DNA from: a virus
DNA length: 29,633 bases
IMG/VR virus record: IMGVR_UViG_3300000117_000141
Coordinates: 1-29,633 of that record
Strand: one strand, 5' to 3'
The position numbers and the translations under genes were made by a program. Positions within the stretch are counted from its first letter, which is position 1. The number at the start of each line of letters is the position of its first letter. Positions 15,851-22,673 of the stretch are shown one piece after another. The notes under the pieces were generated by a model. It was not told the DNA's origin. It ran no database searches and worked only from the letters and a program-made list of their open reading frames with translations.

Positions 15851-15865
15851 TTATTTATCTCCTAT
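15846..15865 (-). promoter_or_regulatory. Ribosome binding region of sheath gene, identical to that of tube gene
   Basis: Same 20 bases as at 13590-13609, spanning AGGAG to the codon after ATG. The bases further upstream differ, so the identity is limited to the initiation region. Confidence 0.8.
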
Positions 15866-15901
15866 AATAAGAATTTAGTTGTCGTGGTCATACCAATTCT
15901 A

Positions 15902-15911
15902 ATATAAATAT
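15902..15911 (-). promoter_or_regulatory. Promoter-like motif, class L (ATATTTATAT)
   Basis: Exact decamer between the 85-aa gene and the sheath gene, followed by TAGAATTGG and an 83-base spacer in total. Confidence 0.5.
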
Positions 15912-15933
15912 ATTGATTAAAACTCAAAAGTAT

Positions 15934-16191
15934 TTAATTTGCTGGCATAAAAACGCCTGTATCTAAATCTATTGAGCCTTGTCCATACTTTTTTGAAAGA
16001 CTGTCGACAAACTTTCTTTCGCTGTCTAAAGTCTCGTTCCACTTTGTTTTTATATCGTTTTCTGTTTTATCTAGAACCATTCGTTCTACAGATACTTGTC
16101 CCATTCTTATAGTCATTGTATCATATAGTCCTTTAAATTCTTTGATTTTTTTCATTTCATCTTCTGTAAACTTTGTGCTTTCTTTAGCCAT
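15934..16191 (-). CDS. Small coiled-coil protein (85 aa)
   Basis: 85 residues: FTEDEMKKIKEFKGLYDTM, then long charged helices, ending KKYGQGSIDLDTGVFMPAN. The helix plus a C-terminal KYGxGxxDLxTGxF ending is a pattern I associate with small conserved proteins of T4-like phages, without a known function. AAGGAG lies at good distance before the ATG. It sits between gp15 and the sheath gene, so a role in tail completion or as an assembly factor is plausible but unproven. Confidence 0.65.
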   Translation of the reverse strand: MAKESTKFTEDEMKKIKEFKGLYDTMTIRMGQVSVERMVLDKTENDIKTKWNETLDSERKFVDSLSKKYGQGSIDLDTGVFMPAN

Positions 16192-16213
16192 TTTTATTCT
16201 CCTTATAACTTAT

Positions 16214-17017
16214 TTAAAATTCAGATTCGTCTCTGGATTGATTTTTATTTATATCCTCTAACGACGAAACTGTTTCACTATTAACATTTATTTTTACTTT
16301 TCCATAATCTTTAGGATTATAGTTACTCATTGCTTTTTGTATATTATCAGGTATCACAAATCCATTCATTGTCAATGTAAATGTAGATTTTGATAGCCTG
16401 TCTTCTCCTTGATTTGCAACAGATTCAATATCAAAACTATCAATTTTAGAAAGAAACTTAAATGTGTCACCTTCACCCCAATATTGGTCTGCAGCATAAT
16501 TTACATCTTCTACTATCTTATTTAGTTGTTCTAAATATTCTGTAAATATAATACAATCATATGTAAGTTTTACATAATCAGGTATTACTACATTGTGAAA
16601 TTCAGTTTGAGGTTTTCTACCTATCAGCAAATCAAATCTATCATATTTGTTTCTTGATGTATATTTTCTTTGAAAACCATAATATAAAGGATTGTTTGTA
16701 TCTACTTTACTTCCTAAATCTCTACGTCTTTCTACACTTGTTCTTTTATATACTATAGCTGGAAACTGAACCTTTCCTTTTTTGTCTCTATATATTCCTG
16801 TTTTCTGTATTGTTTTCCATCTTTCAGGTGAACCGTATACTATAGGTACATTTACTCTTTGGTTGTTTTCAATAACACTTGGCTGTATTACATTGTCGAA
16901 ATAATATTTAATTACCGAATCAACATCATAAAGACTTACAGATAAGTTTTTTATATCGTCGTCTCTTTGTATCTGATTTGACCTATCGACGTTTTGTGCT
17001 TCTTCGTTACTAGCCAT
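16214..17017 (-). CDS. 15: Tail completion / sheath stabiliser protein, gp15-like
   Basis: 267 residues (T4 gp15 has 272). Shared features are an N-terminal helix VDSVIKYYFDNVIQP, VPIVYGSPERWKTIQK (VxYGxPER is typical), then FPAIVYKRTSVERRRDL, and FTEYLEQLNKIVEDVNYAADQYWG. gp15 forms the hexameric ring at the head-proximal end of the tail that ends the sheath and joins the neck. The start overlaps the gp14-like gene by eight bases and its ribosome binding site GGCGG lies inside that gene, so the two are coupled. The gene order 13-14-15 is the T4 order, which supports all three names. Confidence 0.85.
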   Translation of the reverse strand: MASNEEAQNVDRSNQIQRDDDIKNLSVSLYDVDSVIKYYFDNVIQPSVIENNQRVNVPIVYGSPERWKTIQKTGIYRDKKGKVQFPAIVYKRTSVERRRDLGSKVDTNNPLYYGFQRKYTSRNKYDRFDLLIGRKPQTEFHNVVIPDYVKLTYDCIIFTEYLEQLNKIVEDVNYAADQYWGEGDTFKFLSKIDSFDIESVANQGEDRLSKSTFTLTMNGFVIPDNIQKAMSNYNPKDYGKVKINVNSETVSSLEDINKNQSRDESEF

Positions 17018-17618
17018 ATAATCCGCCTCTCTGTTCGTCTAATTTAGTTTTTGTACTTAGAATATGCTCATCATATCCTGCTCTAACATTTTCAAGTGTA
17101 TTGATTTTACTTCTTCTCATCTCGTGTGTTTGTACTACTACAGACCAATTAGCTCCATGAGTTCCACCATTGCTGTCTGTATCTGGATTTTTACCAAATA
17201 GATACTGACCTTGTCTTACCTCATCTACCTCGCAATATTTTCCATCCCAGAATATTACATCACCTACTTCAAAGAATATATTTGCATCTTGTGCATTTTC
17301 ATTTGGATTTTCTGTATTTTGTGTTGTTCCTATTTCTAACGAAGCCAAGTCATCTCTTAAAAACGAGAATTTAATTTGTCTTGAATAATCAGAGCCTATA
17401 TCTTCTGATGTATATTCTTTTCCATCCTGTTCGATTAAACCTGCAACTCTTACACCAGGCTTAAATACTTTTGCTAAAGCTTCACCATATAAATTTTCTT
17501 TAGTGTCAAATATTGAATACTTAAATATATCACATCGAGTATCTATGATTTCATTAATCAACTCTCTGTTTAAATGTCTAAAAAGACTTATGTCTCTGCT
17601 GCCTCCAAATAGTGCCAT
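17010..17618 (-). CDS. 14: Neck protein, gp14-like
   Basis: 202 residues. Pattern FRHLNRELINEIIDTRCDIFKYS, then ENLYGEALAKVFKPGVRVAGLI, and VGDVIFWDGKYCEVDEV fits the gp14 head-completion/neck family of T4-like phages. It joins the portal-attached gp13 ring to the tail. The start is one base after the gp13-like stop, and its end overlaps gp15. It is shorter than T4 gp14 (256 aa). Confidence 0.82.
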   Translation of the reverse strand: MALFGGSRDISLFRHLNRELINEIIDTRCDIFKYSIFDTKENLYGEALAKVFKPGVRVAGLIEQDGKEYTSEDIGSDYSRQIKFSFLRDDLASLEIGTTQNTENPNENAQDANIFFEVGDVIFWDGKYCEVDEVRQGQYLFGKNPDTDSNGGTHGANWSVVVQTHEMRRSKINTLENVRAGYDEHILSTKTKLDEQRGGLYG

Positions 17619-17619
17619 A

Positions 17620-18756
17620 TTATCCTATGTATATATTAAGTGGTGCTTTATTAAGCATCTCTTGTTGAAAATTATTTACTTCGCTTTCTTTTTCAATCAT
17701 TATTCTTTTAGATGTTGCTTCTAAATCTTCTCTTAGTTGAGCAATTAATGCTTCAGCTTCTGCAATGCCTTCTGCTCTCATAGTATCGCCATCTAAACTA
17801 ACCTCTGCTCCAGGAATAGGAACTGATGAATATTTACTTCTTACCGAACCTAGCACCTGTTTAGTTAATGAAAGAGTATATTTTCTTATCCATTGTTTAC
17901 CTGGCTCGTTAATATTTGTATATGTCATATTACCATATCCCATGTTAGAATAGTCAGACACTACCGATGCTGTGACTAATGTATTTCTATCAGATGTATG
18001 TATATATTGTATATAAAACTTGTGGCTACTTGCCGGTATAGGATGTATTTTAAGTTTGTTGTTTTGTATTTCAAATGTATAAGCAGATTTTCTAACAAGG
18101 TCGTTAAATTCAGTCTGCTGGATTTTAAGTAATTCGTCATAGATAGGCATTGCTAAATATTGAACACCTACCATTGTTCCTCCCCAGCCAAATGAGTTCA
18201 TAGTATAATCAGCACCGTATTGTGGGTCATAGTGTCTATCTGACGCAGGTGTTATTTCATGAAATACCTTTTTTATTTCTATATCATTTGTTTCTGCAGA
18301 TCCGTCAGAGCCTGTAAGTACAGCGGTTAAATCATATGTCTGTTGGCTTGCAGTAGTAACTATATGACCTGTTCTCCAATCTACAGTACCACCGCTTCCT
18401 GCTTCAGAACCATATTGTTTTGATAAGCCTATTATTCTACCTAAGTTAGGGTCAATTAATTTATGAGTATAGTCTTTGCTTGTAGAATTACCTTGTGCAC
18501 TTAATAAATTTTCTCTTATATTAAATCTATTTACTTGTGCAGAGTATTCAGTTACAGCTTCTTCAAAGCATGCAAAAAACTGTATGTTTTGTATTTCTAT
18601 ATCTGTAACAGGGTAACCTAATCTTTTAGCGCACCAATTAGCTGTATTTGCAGATGCAGTAAGATATGTTAAATCTGTATCATATAAACCAAAAGGTGTG
18701 TTTCCTGATACTGAACCTGAATTTGCTGCTCCGTCATATATTGCTATGTTTGCCAT
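17620..18756 (-). CDS. 13: Neck protein, gp13-like
   Basis: 378 residues. Features of the gp13 neck family: FGLYDTDLTYLTASANTANWCAKRLGYP, IQFFACFEEAVTEYSAQVNRFN (a strongly conserved helix), and NPLL-type C-terminal helices (EALIAQLREDLEATSKRIMIE). It is somewhat longer than T4 gp13 (309 aa), with a Ser/Gly/Thr-rich stretch around 90-165. AGGGAAT precedes the ATG and a class L motif lies 24 bases before the start. It is the first gene of the 13-14-15 neck set, here placed after the capsid genes instead of before the terminase as in T4. Confidence 0.8.
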   Translation of the reverse strand: MANIAIYDGAANSGSVSGNTPFGLYDTDLTYLTASANTANWCAKRLGYPVTDIEIQNIQFFACFEEAVTEYSAQVNRFNIRENLLSAQGNSTSKDYTHKLIDPNLGRIIGLSKQYGSEAGSGGTVDWRTGHIVTTASQQTYDLTAVLTGSDGSAETNDIEIKKVFHEITPASDRHYDPQYGADYTMNSFGWGGTMVGVQYLAMPIYDELLKIQQTEFNDLVRKSAYTFEIQNNKLKIHPIPASSHKFYIQYIHTSDRNTLVTASVVSDYSNMGYGNMTYTNINEPGKQWIRKYTLSLTKQVLGSVRSKYSSVPIPGAEVSLDGDTMRAEGIAEAEALIAQLREDLEATSKRIMIEKESEVNNFQQEMLNKAPLNIYIG

Positions 18757-18779
18757 TTTGTATTCCCTATTTTACTTTT

Positions 18780-18789
18780 ATATAAATAT
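18780..18789 (-). promoter_or_regulatory. Promoter-like motif, class L (ATATTTATAT)
   Basis: Exact decamer between phoH and the gp13-like gene, followed by AAAAGTAAAATAGGG. Confidence 0.5.
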
Positions 18790-18805
18790 CAAGTACTAAG
18801 TTCTT

Positions 18806-19468
18806 TTACATACCCATTAGTTTTTCAAATACCTCATCTATTGCTGGGTGTCTATGGTTATCTAGCAGTATTCGCTTATATACATATTCTGAATCTGCAA
18901 TTTTTGCTATATCATGTATTGCTGAATAGTTTTTATCTTTTAAATCTATCTGCTGATTGTCTCCACAAAATATCATTGTCGAACCTTTTCCTAATCTACC
19001 TAGCGCCATTCTTAATTGCGATCTAGTTAAATTCTGAAACTCATCTACAATTACTACAGAGTTTTCAAATGTTCTACCTCTAAAGTGCGCAAGTGATACT
19101 AGCTCTATATCTTCTTGGTTTTCCATTTTTTCTAGTATCATTGGCTTATTGTATACCTTTCTCATATTAGAACGAATAGGCACCAACCACGGTTCCATTT
19201 TTTCTTTTTCACTACCAGGTAAAAAACCATTATCTTCTGTAGATACAGTTGGCCTTGTTATAATGATTTTATTTATCATTCTCTTAAAGAACATATCTAA
19301 TGCTACCTGACATGCTAAAAGTGTTTTACCGCTACCTGCTTTTCCTACTATAAAATTATAGGGATGGTGTAGCATTGCCTGCTTTGCTGCCTTTTGCTCT
19401 TCTGATAATGTGATTGAGAATTTAACATTTCCTTTTGGTGGTGTTTTCTCTATATTTTGTTTTGCCAT
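18806..19468 (-). CDS. phoH: PhoH-like P-loop ATPase
   Basis: 220 residues, the PhoH ATPase core. Walker A is GKAGSGKT (42-49), Walker B is VVIVDEFQN with Asp142 and Glu143, and sensor-like FCGDNQQIDL lies at 167-176; TRPTVS (71-76) is also typical. There is no KH or PIN domain, as in other phage PhoH proteins. It is cytoplasmic, with a likely role in RNA or nucleotide metabolism that is still unproven in phages. GGAGG precedes the ATG at good spacing. It lies right after the capsid gene terminator and before the neck genes, behind a motif of its own, so it is made with late structural genes. The family call is firm. Confidence 0.93.
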   Translation of the reverse strand: MAKQNIEKTPPKGNVKFSITLSEEQKAAKQAMLHHPYNFIVGKAGSGKTLLACQVALDMFFKRMINKIIITRPTVSTEDNGFLPGSEKEKMEPWLVPIRSNMRKVYNKPMILEKMENQEDIELVSLAHFRGRTFENSVVIVDEFQNLTRSQLRMALGRLGKGSTMIFCGDNQQIDLKDKNYSAIHDIAKIADSEYVYKRILLDNHRHPAIDEVFEKLMGM

Positions 19469-19489
19469 AATAAACCTCCATTGTATTTA

Positions 19490-19499
19490 CTATAAATAT
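19490..19499 (-). promoter_or_regulatory. Promoter-like motif, class L (one mismatch)
   Basis: ATATTTATAG on the coding strand, one base off the decamer, eight bases after the T run of the capsid-gene terminator and 21 bases before the phoH start. Confidence 0.45.
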
Positions 19500-19507
19500 G
19501 CAGACAT

Positions 19508-19534
19508 AAAAAAAGAGCCACAATTAAGTGGCTC
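19508..19534 (-). terminator. Intrinsic terminator after major capsid gene
   Basis: Stem GAGCCAC / GTGGCTC (7 bp), 6-base loop, followed by seven T on the coding strand, 29 bases after the gp23 stop. Confidence 0.92.
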
Positions 19535-19563
19535 CTTTAATAATATAATTAATCTAATTTAGA

Positions 19564-21129
19564 TTATGCAGGTAAACCGAATGAGTTTGACCAAGCATTG
19601 TCGTTAACTGTGATAGCACCGTAGAAGTCGTTTCTTACAACTTTCTTAGCGTATCTAGTCATAACACCTTTACGTGGAGTAAAGTTAGTTGGGTCATAAA
19701 CCAACGGAGTCATGATTAACGGAATGTATGGAGCAAATACAGCACCAGTTTCTAGGAATTGGTTTCCTTTGAATCCTAATAAGATATCATCACCTGTCCA
19801 GTATGGATTTTTGTAGATAGTGAATCTATTAGAAAGTGAACCGATTGCAGAAACACCCATTGCAAATTCAGCAGCCTCACCAGTAGTGTTAGCAGTATAA
19901 CCTGCCATTGACTCTAGGTAAGTAGCGATTTGTGGTGAACATACAGCGAAGTTAGCACCACCTCTCATAGTCGATCTGTGAATTGCATTTGACATAGCTT
20001 GCATAGCAATACCTAATTGTCCGAATGCGTCACCGTATTTCTCACCAGCTGTTGGAGCAGCAGCTAAGAAGTTAGATGTGAATCCACTTGACTTAGCAGC
20101 TAATGTAAGCATTGATAAGATTTCTAAATCGATTTCCATTGAGATGTATTCAGATAGCATAGACGTTAATTCTGCTTCAGCATCAATTGAATGATAAGCA
20201 TTTAAGTCTTGTGCGAATTCTGGTGACCATTTAACTTTTAATTTTCTAGTCTTAGCAACTAAAGCCTCTTGAGTTAATTGAACATCTAATTCAGGAATTT
20301 CTAAATCATCACCAGCAGCGCCAGTTGAAGTAATTTCAGCTTGATTAGTATCTTCAAAATCACCTCTCTTAGTAGCATCAGTAGTGTTTTTGTAGTAGTA
20401 TAAGTGTCCACCAGTTCCTGGTGCAGCTAGTGCAGTACCAGCACCTACCAAGTTAAACGTTACATCAGTTCCACTTACTGCAGATGAAGTATATACATTT
20501 GAACCTGAGATAACATAGAAAGCACCAGATAAATCGTAATCTACATCAGAAGCTGCAGCTGAACCAGTTAATTCAGCAATTGAAAGTACACCAGAGTTTA
20601 ACATTCCAGAGTTAGATACAGCAACTTTAACTTTTGCTAATGAGAATCCAGCACCTTCACCAACTAATGATGAAGAGAACGCACCGTAAAGTCCATCCGT
20701 TAAGTTTGCTTTGTCTTTACCTGAAGCACCGAAAAGTGAATCACCGTTTGCGTGACGTCCTTTACCAGTTCCAGCAGAACCTGCATAACGGAAGTCTAAC
20801 CAGAATACTAATCCTGATGGTAAATTCATTGGTTGTACGCTAACAAATTCCTTTGCAGAAATTTCAGCGAAAATTCGTCTTACTAATGGAAGAGCCACAC
20901 CATTCCAGTTTTCTCTATTTGTACCAGTATCGATAGCATTAGATTCTGAAATAAGTTGTTTAGCTTGGTTTTCTAAAAGAATTGCAGTATTGTGTTTGTC
21001 ATACTCTTTTCCAATTCCTTCTAAAAGACCAGTAGCTTCCCATTTAGTTACAAGACCTTTAGTTTGATTTCTCTGAGCAGCAAATTGTGCTTGAGAATCT
21101 TGTAATAAATTGTTAATGTTTGTTGACAT
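19564..21129 (-). CDS. 23: Major capsid protein
   Basis: 521 residues, the size of T4 gp23 (521 aa), with the family pattern LLEGIGKEYDKHNTAILLENQ near the start, ENWNGVALPLVRRIFAEI, VSVQPMNLPSGLVFWLDFRY, and C-terminal FAPYIPLIMTPLVYDPTNFTPRKGVMTRYAKK. Residues 57-66 hold LISE (Glu62) before SNAIDTG, a good (I/L)xE site for cleavage by the gp21 protease, close to the T4 site at Glu65. The middle (about 125-275) is Gly/Ala/Ser-rich and probably the surface insertion region. GGAG precedes the ATG. It is transcribed with gp22 from the motif at 22169 and ended by the terminator at 19508-19534. Confidence 0.96.
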   Translation of the reverse strand: MSTNINNLLQDSQAQFAAQRNQTKGLVTKWEATGLLEGIGKEYDKHNTAILLENQAKQLISESNAIDTGTNRENWNGVALPLVRRIFAEISAKEFVSVQPMNLPSGLVFWLDFRYAGSAGTGKGRHANGDSLFGASGKDKANLTDGLYGAFSSSLVGEGAGFSLAKVKVAVSNSGMLNSGVLSIAELTGSAAASDVDYDLSGAFYVISGSNVYTSSAVSGTDVTFNLVGAGTALAAPGTGGHLYYYKNTTDATKRGDFEDTNQAEITSTGAAGDDLEIPELDVQLTQEALVAKTRKLKVKWSPEFAQDLNAYHSIDAEAELTSMLSEYISMEIDLEILSMLTLAAKSSGFTSNFLAAAPTAGEKYGDAFGQLGIAMQAMSNAIHRSTMRGGANFAVCSPQIATYLESMAGYTANTTGEAAEFAMGVSAIGSLSNRFTIYKNPYWTGDDILLGFKGNQFLETGAVFAPYIPLIMTPLVYDPTNFTPRKGVMTRYAKKVVRNDFYGAITVNDNAWSNSFGLPA

Positions 21130-21161
21130 TTTTAAGTCTCCTTATTTGATTGTCGTTAATA

Positions 21162-22049
21162 TTATTTTAAACCTGCTAGTCTTTGCATTCTAGTTGCAAA
21201 GTCATTTGATTCAACAATAACATCTTTAGATGGTTTTGTTGACGCAACAGCTTTTGATGCTAAGCCTTCGTTCATTGATTTTTTCTTTGGAGTATATCCT
21301 GAAATAGATTCAGCTAACGTAGAATAAACTAGTTTTACTTCTCTTACAGAATTTGCTCTATCAAATGTTTCGATGACCTTCATCTTTTGTGATTCTGACA
21401 AGTTGTTAGTTCTAAATAATTTGTTAGAATAAAGCAGTTTAGAATTTAGTAGGTTAACTTCATTGATTTTAGATTTTAAAAATCTGATTACATTGTAAGC
21501 TTCTTCTAATTCATCTTCTTTAGTTTCTTCAAGTTCTTCAGTTTCTTCAACTTCGTCTTCTTCTTGTAATGCTTTGATTACTTCGTCCAAGTCTAATTCT
21601 TCCATTTCTTCTTCAGATTCTTCTAGCTCTTCAGTTTCCTCAACTTCTTCAGTTTCGTTAACTTCTTCGCCGTCTTCCTCTTCTTCTAGCTCTCTGATGA
21701 TTTCTTCTAATTCAGTATCAGTTTCTTCAACTTCGTCAGCTTCTTCTAAGTCTTCAGTTTCTTCAACTTCTTCCTCAGATTCTTCTAACTCGTCAGTTTC
21801 TTCAACTTCGTCAGTTTCTTCCATATCGTCAGTTTCGTTTTTGTATGTTTCTTCTGTGTCCATTGCCATTTCCATAGCATCTTCTTCAGTTTCTTCCATA
21901 TCATCCATTTCTTCTGCGATTTTGTTTGATAGCATAGATTGAATACGTGGAGTGAATGCCTCTTCTAAAGCAAGTTTAGCATTTGCAATTGCAGTTGAAC
22001 GAACCGCCTTTGCGTCAGCAATAGCTTCTTTTAATAAGTCTTTTGACAT
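21162..22049 (-). CDS. 22: Prohead core scaffold protein, gp22-like
   Basis: 295 residues. It begins LLKEAIADAKAVRSTAIANAKLALEEAF, has a very acidic middle (46-183), and a conserved end LLNSKLLYSNKLFRTNNLSES, FDRANSVREVKLVYSTL and FATRMQRLAGL. This and the place directly before gp23 identify the main scaffold of the prohead core, which is digested by gp21. Many LEE and VEE sites in the acidic part would suit that protease. AAAGGAG precedes the ATG. The leader of 202 bases contains a terminator of the previous unit, a class L motif and a hairpin. Confidence 0.9.
   Translation of the reverse strand: MSKDLLKEAIADAKAVRSTAIANAKLALEEAFTPRIQSMLSNKIAEEMDDMEETEEDAMEMAMDTEETYKNETDDMEETDEVEETDELEESEEEVEETEDLEEADEVEETDTELEEIIRELEEEEDGEEVNETEEVEETEELEESEEEMEELDLDEVIKALQEEDEVEETEELEETKEDELEEAYNVIRFLKSKINEVNLLNSKLLYSNKLFRTNNLSESQKMKVIETFDRANSVREVKLVYSTLAESISGYTPKKKSMNEGLASKAVASTKPSKDVIVESNDFATRMQRLAGLK
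21501..21911 (-). repeat. Acidic low-complexity repeat within gp22
   Basis: About 137 residues made mostly of Glu, Asp, Thr, Leu and Val, with recurring EVEETxELEESEEE units of 10-15 residues. The DNA is a degenerate GAAGAAACTGAAGAA-type repeat. Confidence 0.85.
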
Positions 22050-22082
22050 TATTTTTCTCCTTTAATAAATTGTTCGGGAAAT

Positions 22083-22100
22083 AAGGTTATTAGGAACCTT
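22083..22100 (-). promoter_or_regulatory. Hairpin in gp22 leader
   Basis: Perfect 6-bp inverted repeat AAGGTT / AACCTT with a 6-base loop, between the class L motif and the gp22 start. It may stabilise the gp22-gp23 message or be fortuitous. Confidence 0.35.
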
Positions 22101-22168
22101 AATAGGGATTTTGTTTGATATGCTGTATTATATAAGAGATAATACATTTTTTGCATATTATATTGTTT

Positions 22169-22178
22169 ATATAAATAT
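22169..22178 (-). promoter_or_regulatory. Promoter-like motif, class L (ATATTTATAT)
   Basis: Exact decamer just after the S21 terminator, the only promoter-like site for the gp22-gp23 pair. The leader to gp22 is unusually long, about 120 bases. Confidence 0.55.
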
Positions 22179-22199
22179 ATATGTAAATATTCAAAAACT

Positions 22200-22226
22200 A
22201 AAAAAGAGGCTAAAAATTGCCTCTTT
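22200..22226 (-). terminator. Intrinsic terminator after S21 gene
   Basis: Stem AAAGAGGC / GCCTCTTT (8 bp) with an 8-base loop, continuing into a run of T, 25 bases after the S21 stop. Confidence 0.88.
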
Positions 22227-22251
22227 CTTAAAACATTGTAAGTATTATTTA

Positions 22252-22566
22252 CTACATTGCGCCATACTTAGTCATTGCTGTCCAAACATAGCCTTTTTCA
22301 ACTCTCTGAGATACTCGCTGTCTATAAGCCTCTTTTCTTTTGGCTTCATTCATAAGCTCTCTTTTCTTTGTTGTAGGTTTTATATACTCTTTCTTTGCTT
22401 TATATCTTAACATCTTATCTGAATCTTTAAGTTGTTTTTTAAGATACTTCATTGCTTTCTCTAAAGCAAATGGACTTGAGTCAGGTACCTTTACTCCTTC
22501 AGGACAGCCTGGTAAATAAAAGTCGTGTCTTGCAAGTCTTTTACGATTATTAAATCTTTTTTTCAT
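22252..22566 (-). CDS. rpsU: Ribosomal protein bS21 homologue
   Basis: 104 residues, very basic. Residues 25-80 match bS21: KVPDSSPFALEKAMKYLKK (compare the ENEPFDVALRRFKR region of E. coli S21), then RYKAKKEYIKPTTKKRE, which corresponds to the YEKPTTERKR signature. bS21 sits on the 30S subunit near the anti-Shine-Dalgarno and helps start translation. E. coli S21 has 71 residues; this one adds about 25 N-terminal and some C-terminal residues. S21 is known to be the most common ribosomal protein in phages. Start ATG has AAGGA three to four bases upstream. The gene is alone between two intrinsic terminators and behind a class E-like element, so it is made separately from the structural genes. 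Confidence 0.85.
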   Translation of the reverse strand: MKKRFNNRKRLARHDFYLPGCPEGVKVPDSSPFALEKAMKYLKKQLKDSDKMLRYKAKKEYIKPTTKKRELMNEAKRKEAYRQRVSQRVEKGYVWTAMTKYGAM

Positions 22567-22602
22567 AATTCCTTATAATTTAGTTATAACTTAATTTATA
22601 TC

Positions 22603-22614
22603 TAATATAATAAA
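22603..22614 (-). promoter_or_regulatory. Promoter-like element, class E (partial), before S21 gene
   Basis: TTTATTATATTA on the coding strand, the same 12 bases as the end of the uvdE element, followed by GATATAAATTAAG. It overlaps the T run of the preceding terminator. Confidence 0.4.
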
Positions 22615-22644
22615 AAAATCCGACATATGAAAACATACACCGGA
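22612..22644 (-). terminator. Intrinsic terminator before S21 gene
   Basis: Eleven-pair stem TCCGGTGTATG with CATATGTCGGA (three G-U pairs in RNA), four-base loop, followed by seven T on the coding strand. It closes the head-gene unit that ends at 22674. Confidence 0.82.
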
Positions 22645-22673
22645 CTTTTTATAAAACTGTTATTTTTTATTTA

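Noticed and set aside
21574-21942. Plus-strand Ser/Val-rich frame opposite the scaffold repeat
   Set aside because: It is the complement of GAA-rich repeats and has no start context; the minus-strand gp22 explains the region.
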